Assembly: GCF_003952725.1 (NCBI RefSeq)
Contig: NZ_CP032509.1
Coordinates: 2,752,001-2,816,000 of the forward strand
DNA length: 64,000 bases
Direction of reading: 5' to 3'
Origin: Georhizobium profundi
Lineage (GTDB): Bacteria; Pseudomonadota; Alphaproteobacteria; Rhizobiales; Rhizobiaceae
The position numbers were made by a program, and so were the translations under genes. Numbering within the stretch: the first letter of the stretch is position 1; each line of letters begins with the position of its first letter. Positions 8,062-16,565 of this stretch are shown here, one piece after another. The notes beneath the pieces were generated by a model, which saw nothing but the letters and a program-made list of their open reading frames with translations, was not told the origin of the DNA and made no database searches.

Positions 8062-9018
8062 TCAGTCGATAAGGCCCTGCTCGCGATAGTAGCGCTCGGC
8101 GCCCGGATGGAGCGGTACGGGGTTTTCATCGACGGCATTCTGAATGTCGATCTCCGCGGCTGCCGAATGCGCAGACGCCATCCGATCGAGGTTTTCGTAG
8201 AGCAGCTTGGTCATCTGGTAGACGGTCTCCTCGTCCACATCTTCGTGGGTCACGAGGTAATTGATGACCGATGCGGTCTCCACGTCCTCATCCTGGCCCT
8301 CATAGGTGCCGGCAGGAATGATCGCAGGCGCGTAAGGCGCGCCGATCGATTCCACCAGTTCCGAAGGGATTTCGACGATGGTCGTCGGGTTGGTCGTAGA
8401 AAGATCCTGGATCGATGCGACACCGAGACCAGCAGACTGCAGGGTCGCATCCAGCTGACGGTTCTTCATCAGTTCGACGGATTCGGCGAAAGGCAGATAC
8501 TGGACCTGACCGAGATCCTCGTAGGTCATGTCGGCGGCGCCAAGAATGGCGCGGGTGTTCAACTCCGTGCCTGAAGCCGGTGCGCCGACCGACAGGGTAC
8601 GGCCTTCCAGATCGGCGAGCGTCGTGATGCCGGAATCAGCCGTCGCGACGAGCTGGAGATAGTTCGGGTAGATCGCTGCAACACGGCGCAGCTTCTGCAG
8701 AGGTGCACGGAAGCCGGCCTCCTCGTTGCCTTCCCAGCCCATGACGAGGGAATCGCCGAGCGAGAAACCGATCTCGCCTCTGCCCTGTTCAAGGAGATTG
8801 AGGTTCTCGACCGATGCCTTGGTGGCCTGGACCTGGGTCCGAACGCCTTCGATGTTGTCGCCGTAGATCTCGGACATCGCAACGCCCAGGGGATAATAGA
8901 CCCCCGACGTGCCGCCGGTCAGCACGTTGATGAACTGCTGCGCGCTTGCGGCGCCCGGAAATGCACCGATTGCCAGGACCATCCCGCCAAGGACAGCCTT
9001 CTTCATCAGTTTCGACAT
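8062..9018 (-). CDS. TAXI-family TRAP transporter solute-binding protein
   Basis: Periplasmic binding protein of 318 residues. The N-terminus is a Sec signal peptide (MSKLMKKAVLGGMVLAIGAF, cleaved near ASAQQF). The mature part starts with FINVLTGGTSGVYYPLG, the hallmark of the TAXI (TRAP-associated extracytoplasmic immunogenic) family. The frame is open for 61 codons further upstream, but the ATG at 9018 has a strong ribosome site (GGAGGAGATAAAACG) and begins the signal peptide. It is the first gene of an operon with the fused permease and DUF1850 protein. A stem-loop follows the stop codon. Confidence 0.93.
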   Translation of the reverse strand: MSKLMKKAVLGGMVLAIGAFPGAASAQQFINVLTGGTSGVYYPLGVAMSEIYGDNIEGVRTQVQATKASVENLNLLEQGRGEIGFSLGDSLVMGWEGNEEAGFRAPLQKLRRVAAIYPNYLQLVATADSGITTLADLEGRTLSVGAPASGTELNTRAILGAADMTYEDLGQVQYLPFAESVELMKNRQLDATLQSAGLGVASIQDLSTTNPTTIVEIPSELVESIGAPYAPAIIPAGTYEGQDEDVETASVINYLVTHEDVDEETVYQMTKLLYENLDRMASAHSAAAEIDIQNAVDENPVPLHPGAERYYREQGLID

Positions 9019-9351
9019 CGTTTTATCTCCTCCACATGACGGGTCTCTCGCCCGCGTTTTTCTGCTGCAAACACAGGCGACGCGCCGCCGCCCGATTCCT
9101 CCATATGCCGCCGCTCTCAAGCGCGCTCCCCGCGCCGAACCGACTGCCAGCGACCGCTTGGGCCGTGATTGATCGCGCTCTCTTGAACGGGCAAGCGCCA
9201 CCCGACGGCGCGAAAGCTACACGGCACCTCCCCATCAGGCAAGTTGCACAGCGCCCAGCGGGGACGTTTCCCGGGTTGCGTCCCAAACGAAAGAAGCCGG
9301 CGGTCCATCACGAACCGCCGGCTTCGATCTTCGATCTTCCGGATGCCACGT
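9019..9351. other. Intergenic region upstream of the TAXI-TRAP operon
   Basis: 333 bases between the binding-protein start and the end of the PepSY/OB-fold gene; both flanking genes are on the minus strand. It holds the terminator of the upstream gene (9286-9325) and should hold the TRAP operon promoter. No gene or clear operator was seen. The frames that cross it are rich in Arg and Ala, as expected of non-coding high-GC DNA. Confidence 0.6.
9286..9325 (-). terminator. Intrinsic terminator of the PepSY/OB-fold gene
   Basis: A perfect 12-base inverted repeat, GAAGCCGGCGGT at 9293-9304 against ACCGCCGGCTTC at 9314-9325, with a 9-base loop. On the minus strand it is followed by TTTCGTTT. It lies 26 bases past the stop of the 9352-10332 gene and should end that transcript before the TRAP operon. 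Confidence 0.8.
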
Positions 9352-10332
9352 TCAGCGCCGAAGCTGTTCCTTGTAGATTTCGCCGTTCAGATCCACGTGC
9401 AGCATGACCGTTTCACCCTCCGGGTTCACGGCGCTCACCTCGAAATGGCGCGGCTTGCGCTCAACGTCGCCGCCCCATGCATAGCCGCCGGCCTCGACAG
9501 CCGTCCGCAGAGTGCTTTCATCGACGCTTGGTTGTGGAGCGCGCACCTGATCATCGTCGATCTCGACTTTGAGAATGCGTCCGTCGGCGGCGATCTCCAT
9601 TTCGATCTCGCGTCCTTCGGCATCATAACCATCCACTTCGGCATGGTTGCGCTTCACGTCATACTCCCGAAGGTCGACGATGCCGCGCTCGGCAACTGCG
9701 GCGCGGATGGCCTCCGGCAAGAACGTCGTCAGGTCCACGGTTGGCGCCGCCCTGTCGCTTTCGACATCGATCTTCTTGATCTGCCCGTCGAAGAAAACAT
9801 CGATGTCGACCTCCCGGCCGTCCGCGTCGCGGGTCTCGAATTCATAGTGGCGGCCTTTGCGCTCGTCGAGACGGACGTCTGTCAGACCCGCGGCCTCGAG
9901 CATGGAAACAATCTGCTGAACATCTTCCTGGCCTGCAGGCGCGCCGTCTGACGCAGGACGACGCTCAGCATTGCCCCATGGCGGCGGACCATCGGCGCTG
10001 CGTACCTCGATCTCGCTACCGTCTTCGCGCACGATTCGGAACGCGTCGAAACCATCGCCATCCGGTTCGCCAAAGACAGTAAGCCGTTCGCCGGCACGAA
10101 TGTCGTATTCCTGACCGCGCTCCGGCCCCATCTCGACGAGGACCCGTCCCGTGCCGTCATCGAGCACGAAACGATTGCCGAACACGTCGCTGACCTCGCC
10201 TTGGATGTTCATGCCAGCGGAGTTGCCGAGCTGATCGATCGACACCGTCTGCGCGAACGCGACAGTGCCAGCGAACGGGAGGGACGCGGCTGCGACGAGC
10301 ATTGGAAGAATGGGGTTCGGCATGCGTTTCAT
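9352..10332 (-). CDS. Exported PepSY-domain protein with OB-fold-like N-terminal domain
   Basis: A 326-residue exported protein. A signal peptide (MKRMPNPILPMLVAAASLPF, cleaved near AFAQT) is followed by an OB-fold-like segment at about 30-110 resembling the BOF family (GEVSDVFGNRFVLDDGTGRV). From about residue 130 come several PepSY-like units whose repeated pattern is a valine/isoleucine strand followed by DVFFDGQIKKIDVE or EIAADGRILKVEID. The frame is open further upstream, but the ATG at 10332 follows AAAGGAA and starts the signal peptide. It is divergent from a second PepSY protein encoded with a two-component system. PepSY domains are commonly protein-inhibitory or metal/stress-linked in the periplasm; the exact role is inference. 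Confidence 0.75.
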   Translation of the reverse strand: MKRMPNPILPMLVAAASLPFAGTVAFAQTVSIDQLGNSAGMNIQGEVSDVFGNRFVLDDGTGRVLVEMGPERGQEYDIRAGERLTVFGEPDGDGFDAFRIVREDGSEIEVRSADGPPPWGNAERRPASDGAPAGQEDVQQIVSMLEAAGLTDVRLDERKGRHYEFETRDADGREVDIDVFFDGQIKKIDVESDRAAPTVDLTTFLPEAIRAAVAERGIVDLREYDVKRNHAEVDGYDAEGREIEMEIAADGRILKVEIDDDQVRAPQPSVDESTLRTAVEAGGYAWGGDVERKPRHFEVSAVNPEGETVMLHVDLNGEIYKEQLRR

Positions 10333-10471
10333 GGTCAGTTCCTTTGCTGATGCCGCAAACGGTTTGAAAGACTGCGTTTCGACTTGCCCTTCTTTTAGGT
10401 CATCTGGCCTGAACGAGACCGCAACCGCATGGTTCAACTTCCATTCAAGATGCAGCGCTATACATGCGGTC

Positions 10472-10852
10472 ATGATGACCGATGTTATTCCTTCTTCTCC
10501 AAAAGGGCTCAAGCGACCTGTCTTGCTCGCACTTGTCGTTGCCTCAGGTATCGCGATCATGGGCACCACGTCCGTAGCGGCAAACCCGATCGCGCCGACG
10601 ATCCTCGCCCAGTCTCAAGGCGCGACCATATCCATCGCTGAAGCTATGGAGCGCGCCCAGGAGCGGTTCGAGGGAACGGTCATCGAAGCCGTGCTCGATA
10701 CCGGAAGGCCGCATGAGCGCACCGATATCGTCTATGCCTTGCGCATGCTGACGCCACGCGGCGACATTCTGCGGATCCGTGTCGACGGACGCGACGGTGC
10801 CATATTGGAGGCCGACGGCCGCGGTTTGGTGGATGCGAGGCGACGCCCATGA
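10472..10852 (+). CDS. Small exported PepSY-domain protein, FeuN-like
   Basis: A 126-residue protein with an N-terminal signal anchor (about residues 12-35) and one PepSY domain (about 50-120: ISIAEAMERAQERFEG through ILRIRVDGRDGAILEADGRG). The stop overlaps the response-regulator start as ATGA, so it is coupled to the two-component genes. In Sinorhizobium meliloti the small periplasmic protein FeuN is encoded just ahead of feuPQ and restrains FeuQ; this protein has the same position and general type, so a FeuN-like role is likely but not proven. Two adjacent ATGs (10472, 10475) can serve as start and the ribosome site is weak; upstream in-frame codons lack a leader-like character. Confidence 0.7.
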   Translation: MMTDVIPSSPKGLKRPVLLALVVASGIAIMGTTSVAANPIAPTILAQSQGATISIAEAMERAQERFEGTVIEAVLDTGRPHERTDIVYALRMLTPRGDILRIRVDGRDGAILEADGRGLVDARRRP

Positions 10853-11517
10853 GAGCGCTTGTGGTGGAAGACGATGAGCGCATCGCTGCCCAGCTCGCCG
10901 AGGCGCTGACCGCAGCCGGCTTTGCGGTCGATACGTCGCATGATGGCGAAGCGGCCGAATTCCTCGGTATGACCGAAACCTATGATGTGGTCGTGCTGGA
11001 TCTCGGACTGCCCAAGATGGATGGCATCTCGGTCCTGACGAGCTGGCGGCGGGGCAAGCGGTTGATGCCGGTTCTAATCCTGACGGCGCGCGACGACTGG
11101 TCGGAGAAGGTGCGCGGTTTTCGCGCCGGTGCCGACGACTACATCGTCAAACCCTTCCGCATGGAAGAGGTCGTCGTGCGCTGCCGCAGCCTTGTGCGGC
11201 GCGCGGCCGGCCATGCCACGAGCGAACTGACCTGCGGTCCGCTGGTGCTCGACACGCAGCTCGCCATCATCACGCTCGATGGCCTGCCGCTGAAGCTCAC
11301 CGCATTTGAGACGCGGATGCTGTCTTACCTGATCCACCACGCTGAACGCCCGATCACACGCACCGAACTGAGCGAACATCTCTATGAGCGCGATACGGAT
11401 CGCGACTTCAATTCGATCGAAGTGATCATCGGTCGGCTGCGGCGCAAGATCGGTCGCAACATGATCGAGACGATCCGCGGCCAGGGATATCGCCTCTCCG
11501 CACCTACGAACGCCTGA
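10849..11517 (+). CDS. feuP: OmpR-family response regulator, FeuP/PhoP-like
   Basis: A 222-residue DNA-binding response regulator. The receiver domain (1-115) has the acid pocket D8/D9, phospho-acceptor D51 in VVLDLGLPKMDG and the conserved lysine in IVKPFR. The C-terminal winged-helix domain (about 125-220) ends GRNMIETIRGQGYRL, typical of the OmpR/PhoB class. The stretch PVLILTARDDWSEKV closely resembles FeuP of rhizobia, which controls osmoadaptation and cyclic-glucan export genes; the symbol is provisional. It overlaps the PepSY gene by 4 bases and is followed one base later by the kinase. Confidence 0.85.
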   Translation: MRALVVEDDERIAAQLAEALTAAGFAVDTSHDGEAAEFLGMTETYDVVVLDLGLPKMDGISVLTSWRRGKRLMPVLILTARDDWSEKVRGFRAGADDYIVKPFRMEEVVVRCRSLVRRAAGHATSELTCGPLVLDTQLAIITLDGLPLKLTAFETRMLSYLIHHAERPITRTELSEHLYERDTDRDFNSIEVIIGRLRRKIGRNMIETIRGQGYRLSAPTNA

Positions 11518-11518
11518 T

Positions 11519-12862
11519 ATGGCGCGACGGTCGTTGAAACTTCGTCTTGTTGGCCTGGCGCTGGTCTGGACGACTGTCGCGATCCTGATCGCGGGGCTTT
11601 TCATTTCGGCACTTCTGCGCCAGTTCGTCGAACGCAATGCGGACGCGCAGTTGCAGGCGACGATGATCGCCGTCATGTCCGGCACCGAGTTCGACGAGCA
11701 GGGCAATGTGGTCATCGCCAATTCCGTCGTCGATCCGCGCTTCGATCGACCGCTTTCCGGCTGGTACTGGCAGGTCAATGACGAAAACGGTGTCCTGTCG
11801 CGCTCCCGTTCTCTCTGGGATGTCGAGCTCGGCGTCGCGGTCGCCGAACCGGATGGCACGATCACGACCCGCACGGAACCAGGGCCCAACGGGGCGATCA
11901 TCCGCAAACAGGAACGCGATTTCACGGCGCCCGGTGGCACGCGCCGGCTGAGGGTCGTGGTCGCCATGCCTGCCGACCTGATCGAGGACGAAGTGGCGAC
12001 CATCGTTCAGCCGCTCGTCCTGTCGCTTGCTTTGCTTGCCGCCGGAATCGCGATCGCGATCGGGCTCCAGGTGCACTTCGGATTGCAGCCGCTCGCCAAG
12101 CTCGGGCGCGACCTTGCGGCCGTGCGGCGTGGCGACAAGGAACGTTTGCCCGATCAGCCCTATGTCGAGATCGCGCCGGTCGCGTCCGAGATCAACGCGC
12201 TGCTCGCTCACAACAAGACGGTGATCGACCGCGCGCGCACCCATGTGGGCAATCTCGCCCATGGCCTGAAGACACCGCTGTCGGTCTTGAGCAACCGGCT
12301 CCAGACGGCAAGCAATGCCGACGGTGCACTCCTGCGCGATGCGACGGAGCAGATGAACCGGCTTATCGGCCACCATCTTCGCCGTGCGCGTTCGGCGGCG
12401 TCGCATGGCGTGCTCGGTGCGCGGGTCTCGGTCAGCGAAGCGATCTCCGATCTTTTTCCGGTATTTCGCGGCATCCACGCCGATCGTCATCTTACCCTGC
12501 AGGTGGACATCGACGGCCAACCGACCTTTGCCGGCGAGCGACAGGATCTCGACGAGATGCTCGGAAACCTGATCGACAATGCCTGCAAGTGGGCATCGAA
12601 ATCGGTTTTGGTGACGGCCAGACCGATAGATGGCGGTCGCATCACCATATCGATCCGGGATGACGGTCCGGGGCTTGCGGAAGATGCTCTTCAAGCTGCG
12701 ACGTCGCGTGGCGTGCGCTTCGACGAAAGCAAGCCCGGCAGCGGCCTCGGCCTTTCGATCGTTGACGATCTGGCACGTCTTTATGGCGGCACGCTCACGC
12801 TTGAACGCGCCGCCGGAACCGGCCTTCTGGCCACGCTGGAGCTTCCGGCCAGCGAGGCGTGA
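11519..12862 (+). CDS. feuQ: Sensor histidine kinase, FeuQ/PhoQ-like
   Basis: A 447-residue inner-membrane kinase. One helix near residues 12-34 and a second near 160-185 enclose a periplasmic sensor of about 125 residues, followed by a HAMP-like segment. The dimerisation/phospho-acceptor histidine is in NLAHGLKTPLSVL. The ATPase domain shows the N box (LDEMLGNLIDNACKWA), DDGPGL and GSGLGLSIV. It starts one base after the response-regulator stop, so the pair is cognate. The periplasmic domain could be the target of the PepSY protein encoded upstream, as FeuN acts on FeuQ; this is inferred from gene order. Confidence 0.85.
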   Translation: MARRSLKLRLVGLALVWTTVAILIAGLFISALLRQFVERNADAQLQATMIAVMSGTEFDEQGNVVIANSVVDPRFDRPLSGWYWQVNDENGVLSRSRSLWDVELGVAVAEPDGTITTRTEPGPNGAIIRKQERDFTAPGGTRRLRVVVAMPADLIEDEVATIVQPLVLSLALLAAGIAIAIGLQVHFGLQPLAKLGRDLAAVRRGDKERLPDQPYVEIAPVASEINALLAHNKTVIDRARTHVGNLAHGLKTPLSVLSNRLQTASNADGALLRDATEQMNRLIGHHLRRARSAASHGVLGARVSVSEAISDLFPVFRGIHADRHLTLQVDIDGQPTFAGERQDLDEMLGNLIDNACKWASKSVLVTARPIDGGRITISIRDDGPGLAEDALQAATSRGVRFDESKPGSGLGLSIVDDLARLYGGTLTLERAAGTGLLATLELPASEA

Positions 12863-12866
12863 GCTA

Positions 12867-13295
12867 TCAGCTGGCGATATAGGCCTTCATGTCTTCCGCC
12901 TCACGCTCGACATCCTGAATGCGCCGGCGCACCACGTCGCCGATGGATATGATGCCGGCCAGCCTGCCGTCGACTGCGACCGGCAGATGGCGGAAGCGGC
13001 CATTGGTCATGATCTCCATCACATCGTTGATGGAACTGTCTTCGCGGCATTGGACGACTTTGCGCGTCATGACGCTTGCAACGTCCTGATCCATGACGTC
13101 TCTGCCACGTTCGGCGATGGCGCGCACGATATCGCGTTCGGACAGAATGCCGAGAATGTGACGATCCGGATCGACGACGACGACCGCGCCGATCTTCTGC
13201 TGCGTCAGCACGCGCGCGGCTTCCATGAGGGTCGTTTCGCGACCGACCGTGGTCACGTTGCGTCCCTTTTCATCCAATATGATTCTGACTGTCAT
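12867..13295 (-). CDS. CBS-pair domain protein
   Basis: A 142-residue protein made of two CBS domains (about 7-62 and 72-130) and little else. CBS pairs bind adenosine nucleotides and act as energy or redox sensors. The segments GAVVVVDPDRHILGILSERD and RFRHLPVAVDGRLAGIISIG are typical. The frame continues 90 codons upstream, but the ATG at 13295 has a strong ribosome site (GGAGGAAGTG). It ends 4 bases from the end of the convergent histidine-kinase gene. Stand-alone CBS proteins of this size are common in alphaproteobacteria; the partner is unknown. Confidence 0.88.
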   Translation of the reverse strand: MTVRIILDEKGRNVTTVGRETTLMEAARVLTQQKIGAVVVVDPDRHILGILSERDIVRAIAERGRDVMDQDVASVMTRKVVQCREDSSINDVMEIMTNGRFRHLPVAVDGRLAGIISIGDVVRRRIQDVEREAEDMKAYIAS

Positions 13296-13410
13296 CACTT
13301 CCTCCAAATGCCGCGGCTCGACGCAATTTCCCCACCCGTCCGAGCACCCTCGCGGCGCATCGTGCGGCGGCGGCGGAAGTTTTTCAAGCAGGACCTTGGG
13401 GTGCCGACGG

Positions 13411-14157
13411 TCAGGCCCAGGATCGACGATCGAAGAAGGCGAAGCCGAGGAAGCCGAACAGGAATCCGCCGATATGCGCCTCCCAAGCGATCTGGGTCGT
13501 GCCGGTCGGGTCCGACCCGAAGCCGAAGGCGGCCAAGGCGTTGATGCCGAACCAGAGCCCCACATAGACGAGGACAGTCCGGTTGCTCAGCGATTCCACC
13601 ACCGACAGTCGCGGCAGGAAGTGCGCCTTTTCACGCCTGAAGCGGCCGCTCTGCGGAAAGGCAAATCGTGCGGCCGCACCCATGAGGCCGGAAACGACGC
13701 CGGACGCGCCGATGACGGGCACGTCGTCTCCCCAATGAAGGGCGAGATGCAGCGCGACGGCAGCCACAGCCGACGCGACCCAGAACAGGACGAAGCGCGT
13801 CGTGCCTATCCGGCGCGCCACGATCGCTCCGAACGCCACCAGCCAGAGAGAGTTCACGATGATATGGGCAAAGCTGCCATGGAGAAGCGAATAGGTGACG
13901 GGTGACCACAGCCATGCGGGCGACTGATCCGTCAAAGGAACGGCATAACGCAGCGGAATGAACGCCGTTTCCAGCAGCAGACCCAGATCCTGAATGCGGC
14001 CCAGAAGTCCGACGCGGATCAGATGAATTGCCCAAAGCAGGCCGAGTGCCACCACCACGACACGGGGCAGATTGAAGACCGGTTCGGAACGCCGCTCAGG
14101 CTCGGGCGCTGCGCCAAACGGTTCTCCGGGCGCCACACTGCCATTGTCGTTGGTCAT
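13411..14157 (-). CDS. Rhomboid-family intramembrane serine protease
   Basis: A 248-residue membrane protease that cleaves within or next to membrane helices. The first 30 residues are polar. The rhomboid core shows the loop/helix-2 pattern HGSFAHIIVNSLWLVAFG, the serine nucleophile in GASGVVSGLMG and the catalytic histidine in AHIGGFLFGFLG. The start at 14157 has AGGAG about 10 bases upstream. It is likely cotranscribed with the downstream CBS protein (115-base gap). The substrate cannot be predicted. Confidence 0.9.
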   Translation of the reverse strand: MTNDNGSVAPGEPFGAAPEPERRSEPVFNLPRVVVVALGLLWAIHLIRVGLLGRIQDLGLLLETAFIPLRYAVPLTDQSPAWLWSPVTYSLLHGSFAHIIVNSLWLVAFGAIVARRIGTTRFVLFWVASAVAAVALHLALHWGDDVPVIGASGVVSGLMGAAARFAFPQSGRFRREKAHFLPRLSVVESLSNRTVLVYVGLWFGINALAAFGFGSDPTGTTQIAWEAHIGGFLFGFLGFAFFDRRSWA

Positions 14158-14408
14158 GGATGAACTACTCCTGCGCCGCGTCCGGCCAGAGCCGCTTTTG
14201 CGGCATCGGCGTCGGATCAGAGGTGGGACGGTGGAGGCTCAAAGTCAATCGAATGAGGCCACGGCACCTCGCACGCACAGCGTGCACAAAGCCCGCGTCG
14301 GACGCGCAATGCGCCATTTTTACACGACGACGACTGGCGAATATTACCGGTTGTTAACAGATATGGCCTAACCTTGGGGACAAGATCCTGCTTATGCCAA
14401 GGGGCACC

Positions 14409-15020
14409 ATGTCATTCGTCCTCGAAAAGGCGCCAAGCGCCCCGACTGCATCCGGCGATCGACGCTTCCAAAGCGTGACCGTCAACCTGCCCGGTCGCCT
14501 CATGTGCGCGGATTTTTCCGAGTTCGATTGCGTTGCGGCGGAAATGTCGCCAGGTGATGTGGTGTTTCAATGCACCGCGCGTCCGAAAACCAACGAGCGG
14601 ATCGTGGCCTACCTCGATCACATCGGCCGTATCGAAGGCCGCGTCGTAGAGGCGGATGGGCGCGGATTTTCCATCACGCTCAACGCGACGCAGCGCAAGC
14701 GGGAGAAGCTGGCGGCGCAGCTGACATGGCTTGCCAACAAGCACGAGCTAGCCCTGCCGGAAGATCGTCGCCATGAGCGCTACACGCCGCGCAGCGCGCG
14801 TTCCGAAATCCTTCTGGAAGACGGCCGGCGCTATGCATGCCGCGTGATCGATTTGTCGCTTTCCGGCGCCGCAATCGAGATCGACGTGCGCCCTGCCCTC
14901 GGCACGCCGCTGACACTTGGTACGATGCGCGGCCGCGTGGTGCGCCACTTCCAGGAAGGCGTCGCCATGGAGTTCGTGCGCGTTCAACCGCCCGAAGCAT
15001 TGCGAAATTATCTCGGATAA
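14409..15020 (+). CDS. PilZ-domain protein with two PilZ-like units
   Basis: A 203-residue protein. The C-terminal half is a PilZ domain with the c-di-GMP binding elements RRHERY (arginine motif) and DLSLSGAAIEI (D/NxSxxG motif) at about 117-155. The N-terminal half (about 18-100) looks like a second, degenerate PilZ unit beginning RRFQSV and lacking the DxSxxG sequence. An ATG at 14394 is also possible; I prefer 14409, which follows AAGGGG. A terminator follows the gene. The next gene encodes a LapG-like cysteine peptidase, itself a c-di-GMP-linked family. Output of the PilZ protein is unknown. Confidence 0.82.
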   Translation: MSFVLEKAPSAPTASGDRRFQSVTVNLPGRLMCADFSEFDCVAAEMSPGDVVFQCTARPKTNERIVAYLDHIGRIEGRVVEADGRGFSITLNATQRKREKLAAQLTWLANKHELALPEDRRHERYTPRSARSEILLEDGRRYACRVIDLSLSGAAIEIDVRPALGTPLTLGTMRGRVVRHFQEGVAMEFVRVQPPEALRNYLG

Positions 15021-15310
15021 TTTTCCAGCCGCTGGCTCAAAAGAAGCCGATTTTCGGCCAAAACAGTCGCTGTACCAAATCAAGACAAGGCCGCCTCGCT
15101 CGACGCCAGGCGGCCTTTTTCGTTCTGCAAACGCGAGAACTCCGGGATTTCGATGGTTAAGAAAGTTATTCGCCAATCGATAAAATGCGGTATAGTATAG
15201 TTTCGAATTTCTTGCCGCGTAACATCGCATTTGTACTTAACTCTACTATGCTATTTTGCGTGATCTAAAATTGTTCGTGGCAATGTCTTCCCAACACGGG
15301 GAAGCAACCA
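15021..15310. promoter_or_regulatory. Terminator plus AT-rich upstream region of the LapG-like gene
   Basis: 290 bases. The first part carries the PilZ-gene terminator (15088-15121). From about 15140 to 15280 the sequence turns AT-rich, with the doubled TATAG unit near 15193 and a related CTACTATGCTA near 15242, an imperfect inverted arrangement. This may be the promoter/operator of the 15311 gene. No coding frame is supported. Confidence 0.4.
15088..15121 (+). terminator. Intrinsic terminator of the PilZ gene
   Basis: A perfect 9-base stem (AGGCCGCCT at 15088-15096 against AGGCGGCCT at 15108-15116) with an 11-base loop and a following run of T. It ends the PilZ transcript before the LapG-like gene. 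Confidence 0.85.
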
Positions 15311-15922
15311 ATGAACAAAATGCAAAAAGCAATCTTCGCGGCAATCGCTCTGACGGGCGCCATTCTGGGACAGAACAGTGCCGGCGCCGCCTCGCTCAAC
15401 ATGGTCACCACCGGCGCCACGAGCCAGCCGATCGGCCATCACGAATTCTGCCTGCGCCTGCCGCACGAATGCCAGGCGACTTCTGGCGTCACCGGCGCAC
15501 CGGCGCAGCTGACCCGCCAGGCCTGGGCCGACATGCTGCATGTCAACGCGACAGTGAACCGGACAATCATTCCGCTGACGGACCAGGAGATCTACGGCGT
15601 CGAGGAGTACTGGGACTTCCCGACCAGCGTTGGCGACTGCGAGGACTACGCCCTGCTCAAGCGCCGCATGCTGATCGAGCGCGGCTTTTCCGCCGAACAC
15701 CTGCTAATCACCGTCGTCCTGCAGCCGGACGGTTCAGGTCATGCCGTGCTGACGGTCACCACCGACCATGGCGACTTCATTCTCGACAATATGCGTGAGC
15801 GCGTCATGCTCTGGTCCGACACGGAATACACCTATCTCAAGCGCCAGGCGGGCAACCATGCCGGCCGCTGGAACAAGATCGACGACAACCGCAATCCGAT
15901 GGCTGTCGGCGCCGTGCGCTAA
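15311..15922 (+). CDS. LapG-like transglutaminase-fold cysteine peptidase (BTLCP family)
   Basis: A 203-residue periplasmic protein of the bacterial transglutaminase-like cysteine proteinase family (DUF920). A signal peptide covers about residues 1-25 (cleaved near GAAS). The catalytic Cys-His-Asp triad is visible: Cys in GDCEDYALLKRRML, His in GSGHAVLTV, Asp in DFILDNM. LapG in pseudomonads cleaves large surface adhesins and is controlled by the c-di-GMP receptor LapD; no LapD is in this window, but a PilZ protein is the immediate upstream neighbour. A good ribosome site (GGGGAAG) precedes the ATG. A strong terminator follows. Confidence 0.88.
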   Translation: MNKMQKAIFAAIALTGAILGQNSAGAASLNMVTTGATSQPIGHHEFCLRLPHECQATSGVTGAPAQLTRQAWADMLHVNATVNRTIIPLTDQEIYGVEEYWDFPTSVGDCEDYALLKRRMLIERGFSAEHLLITVVLQPDGSGHAVLTVTTDHGDFILDNMRERVMLWSDTEYTYLKRQAGNHAGRWNKIDDNRNPMAVGAVR

Positions 15923-15970
15923 TTTAAATCCCTAAGATCCGTCCCGCTTCCCCGTGGACGGGTCTCTCTG

Positions 15971-16008
15971 GCCGGCGCTCCAACAAGGAGTGCCGGCTTT
16001 TTTCTTTT
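15971..16008 (+). terminator. Intrinsic terminator of the LapG-like gene
   Basis: Stem GCCGGCGCTCC (15971-15981) pairs with GGAGTGCCGGC (15987-15997) with one mismatch, followed by TTTTTTC. It sits between convergent genes and touches the stop of the gamma-carbonic anhydrase gene. Confidence 0.85.
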
Positions 16009-16535
16009 CAGTCGATGCGCACGAGACCGGCAGCAAAGCGCTTGGCATTGTCGATATAGTGGGCAGCCGAAAGCCGAAGCATCGTGGTCGCGGTGTCATC
16101 CAGTTCGCGCACGACCTTCCCCGGCGAGCCTAGCACCATGGAATTGTCCGGGATGATCTTGCGTTCCGTCACGAGTGCCCCGGCGCCGATGAGGCAGTTC
16201 TTGCCGATTACCGCGCCGTTCAGGACCGTGGCGCCCATGCCGATCAGGCTGTTGTCGCCGATGGTGCAGCCATGCAGCATCGCCTTATGGCCGATGGTGC
16301 AACCTTCCCCGATGCTCAGGGGAAAGCCCATGTCGGTGTGGAGGACGCAATTTTCCTGAATGTTGGAGCCCCGGCCGACGCGAATGAACTCGTTGTCGCC
16401 GCGCAGAACAGCGTTGAACCATATGCCGACATCCTCACAGATCTCCACGGCGCCGATGACTTCCGCTGAAGCCGCGATCCAATGAAAGCCACCGGGCAGT
16501 TCTGGTTCTCTGTCGTCCAGTCGATAAAGCGCCAA
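16008..16535 (-). CDS. Gamma-carbonic-anhydrase-family protein (left-handed beta-helix)
   Basis: A 175-residue hexapeptide-repeat protein; trimers of this family form a left-handed beta helix with zinc or iron held by histidines between subunits. Candidate ligands are the histidines in VLHTDMG and [10 protein letters not shown]. Many such YrdA/PaaY-type members have weak or unproven carbonic anhydrase activity. The start is a TTG at 16535, with GGGAGGA about 9 bases upstream; the nearby ATGs are in another frame. A perfect CtrA-type box lies 31 bases upstream. Confidence 0.88.
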   Translation of the reverse strand: MALYRLDDREPELPGGFHWIAASAEVIGAVEICEDVGIWFNAVLRGDNEFIRVGRGSNIQENCVLHTDMGFPLSIGEGCTIGHKAMLHGCTIGDNSLIGMGATVLNGAVIGKNCLIGAGALVTERKIIPDNSMVLGSPGKVVRELDDTATTMLRLSAAHYIDNAKRFAAGLVRID

Positions 16536-16565
16536 TCCATCATCCTCCCAAATCAGCTCTTCACG

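Noticed and set aside
9023..9311. Small frames between the TAXI gene and its upstream neighbour
   Set aside because: Arg/Ala-rich products, no ribosome sites, and overlap with a terminator.
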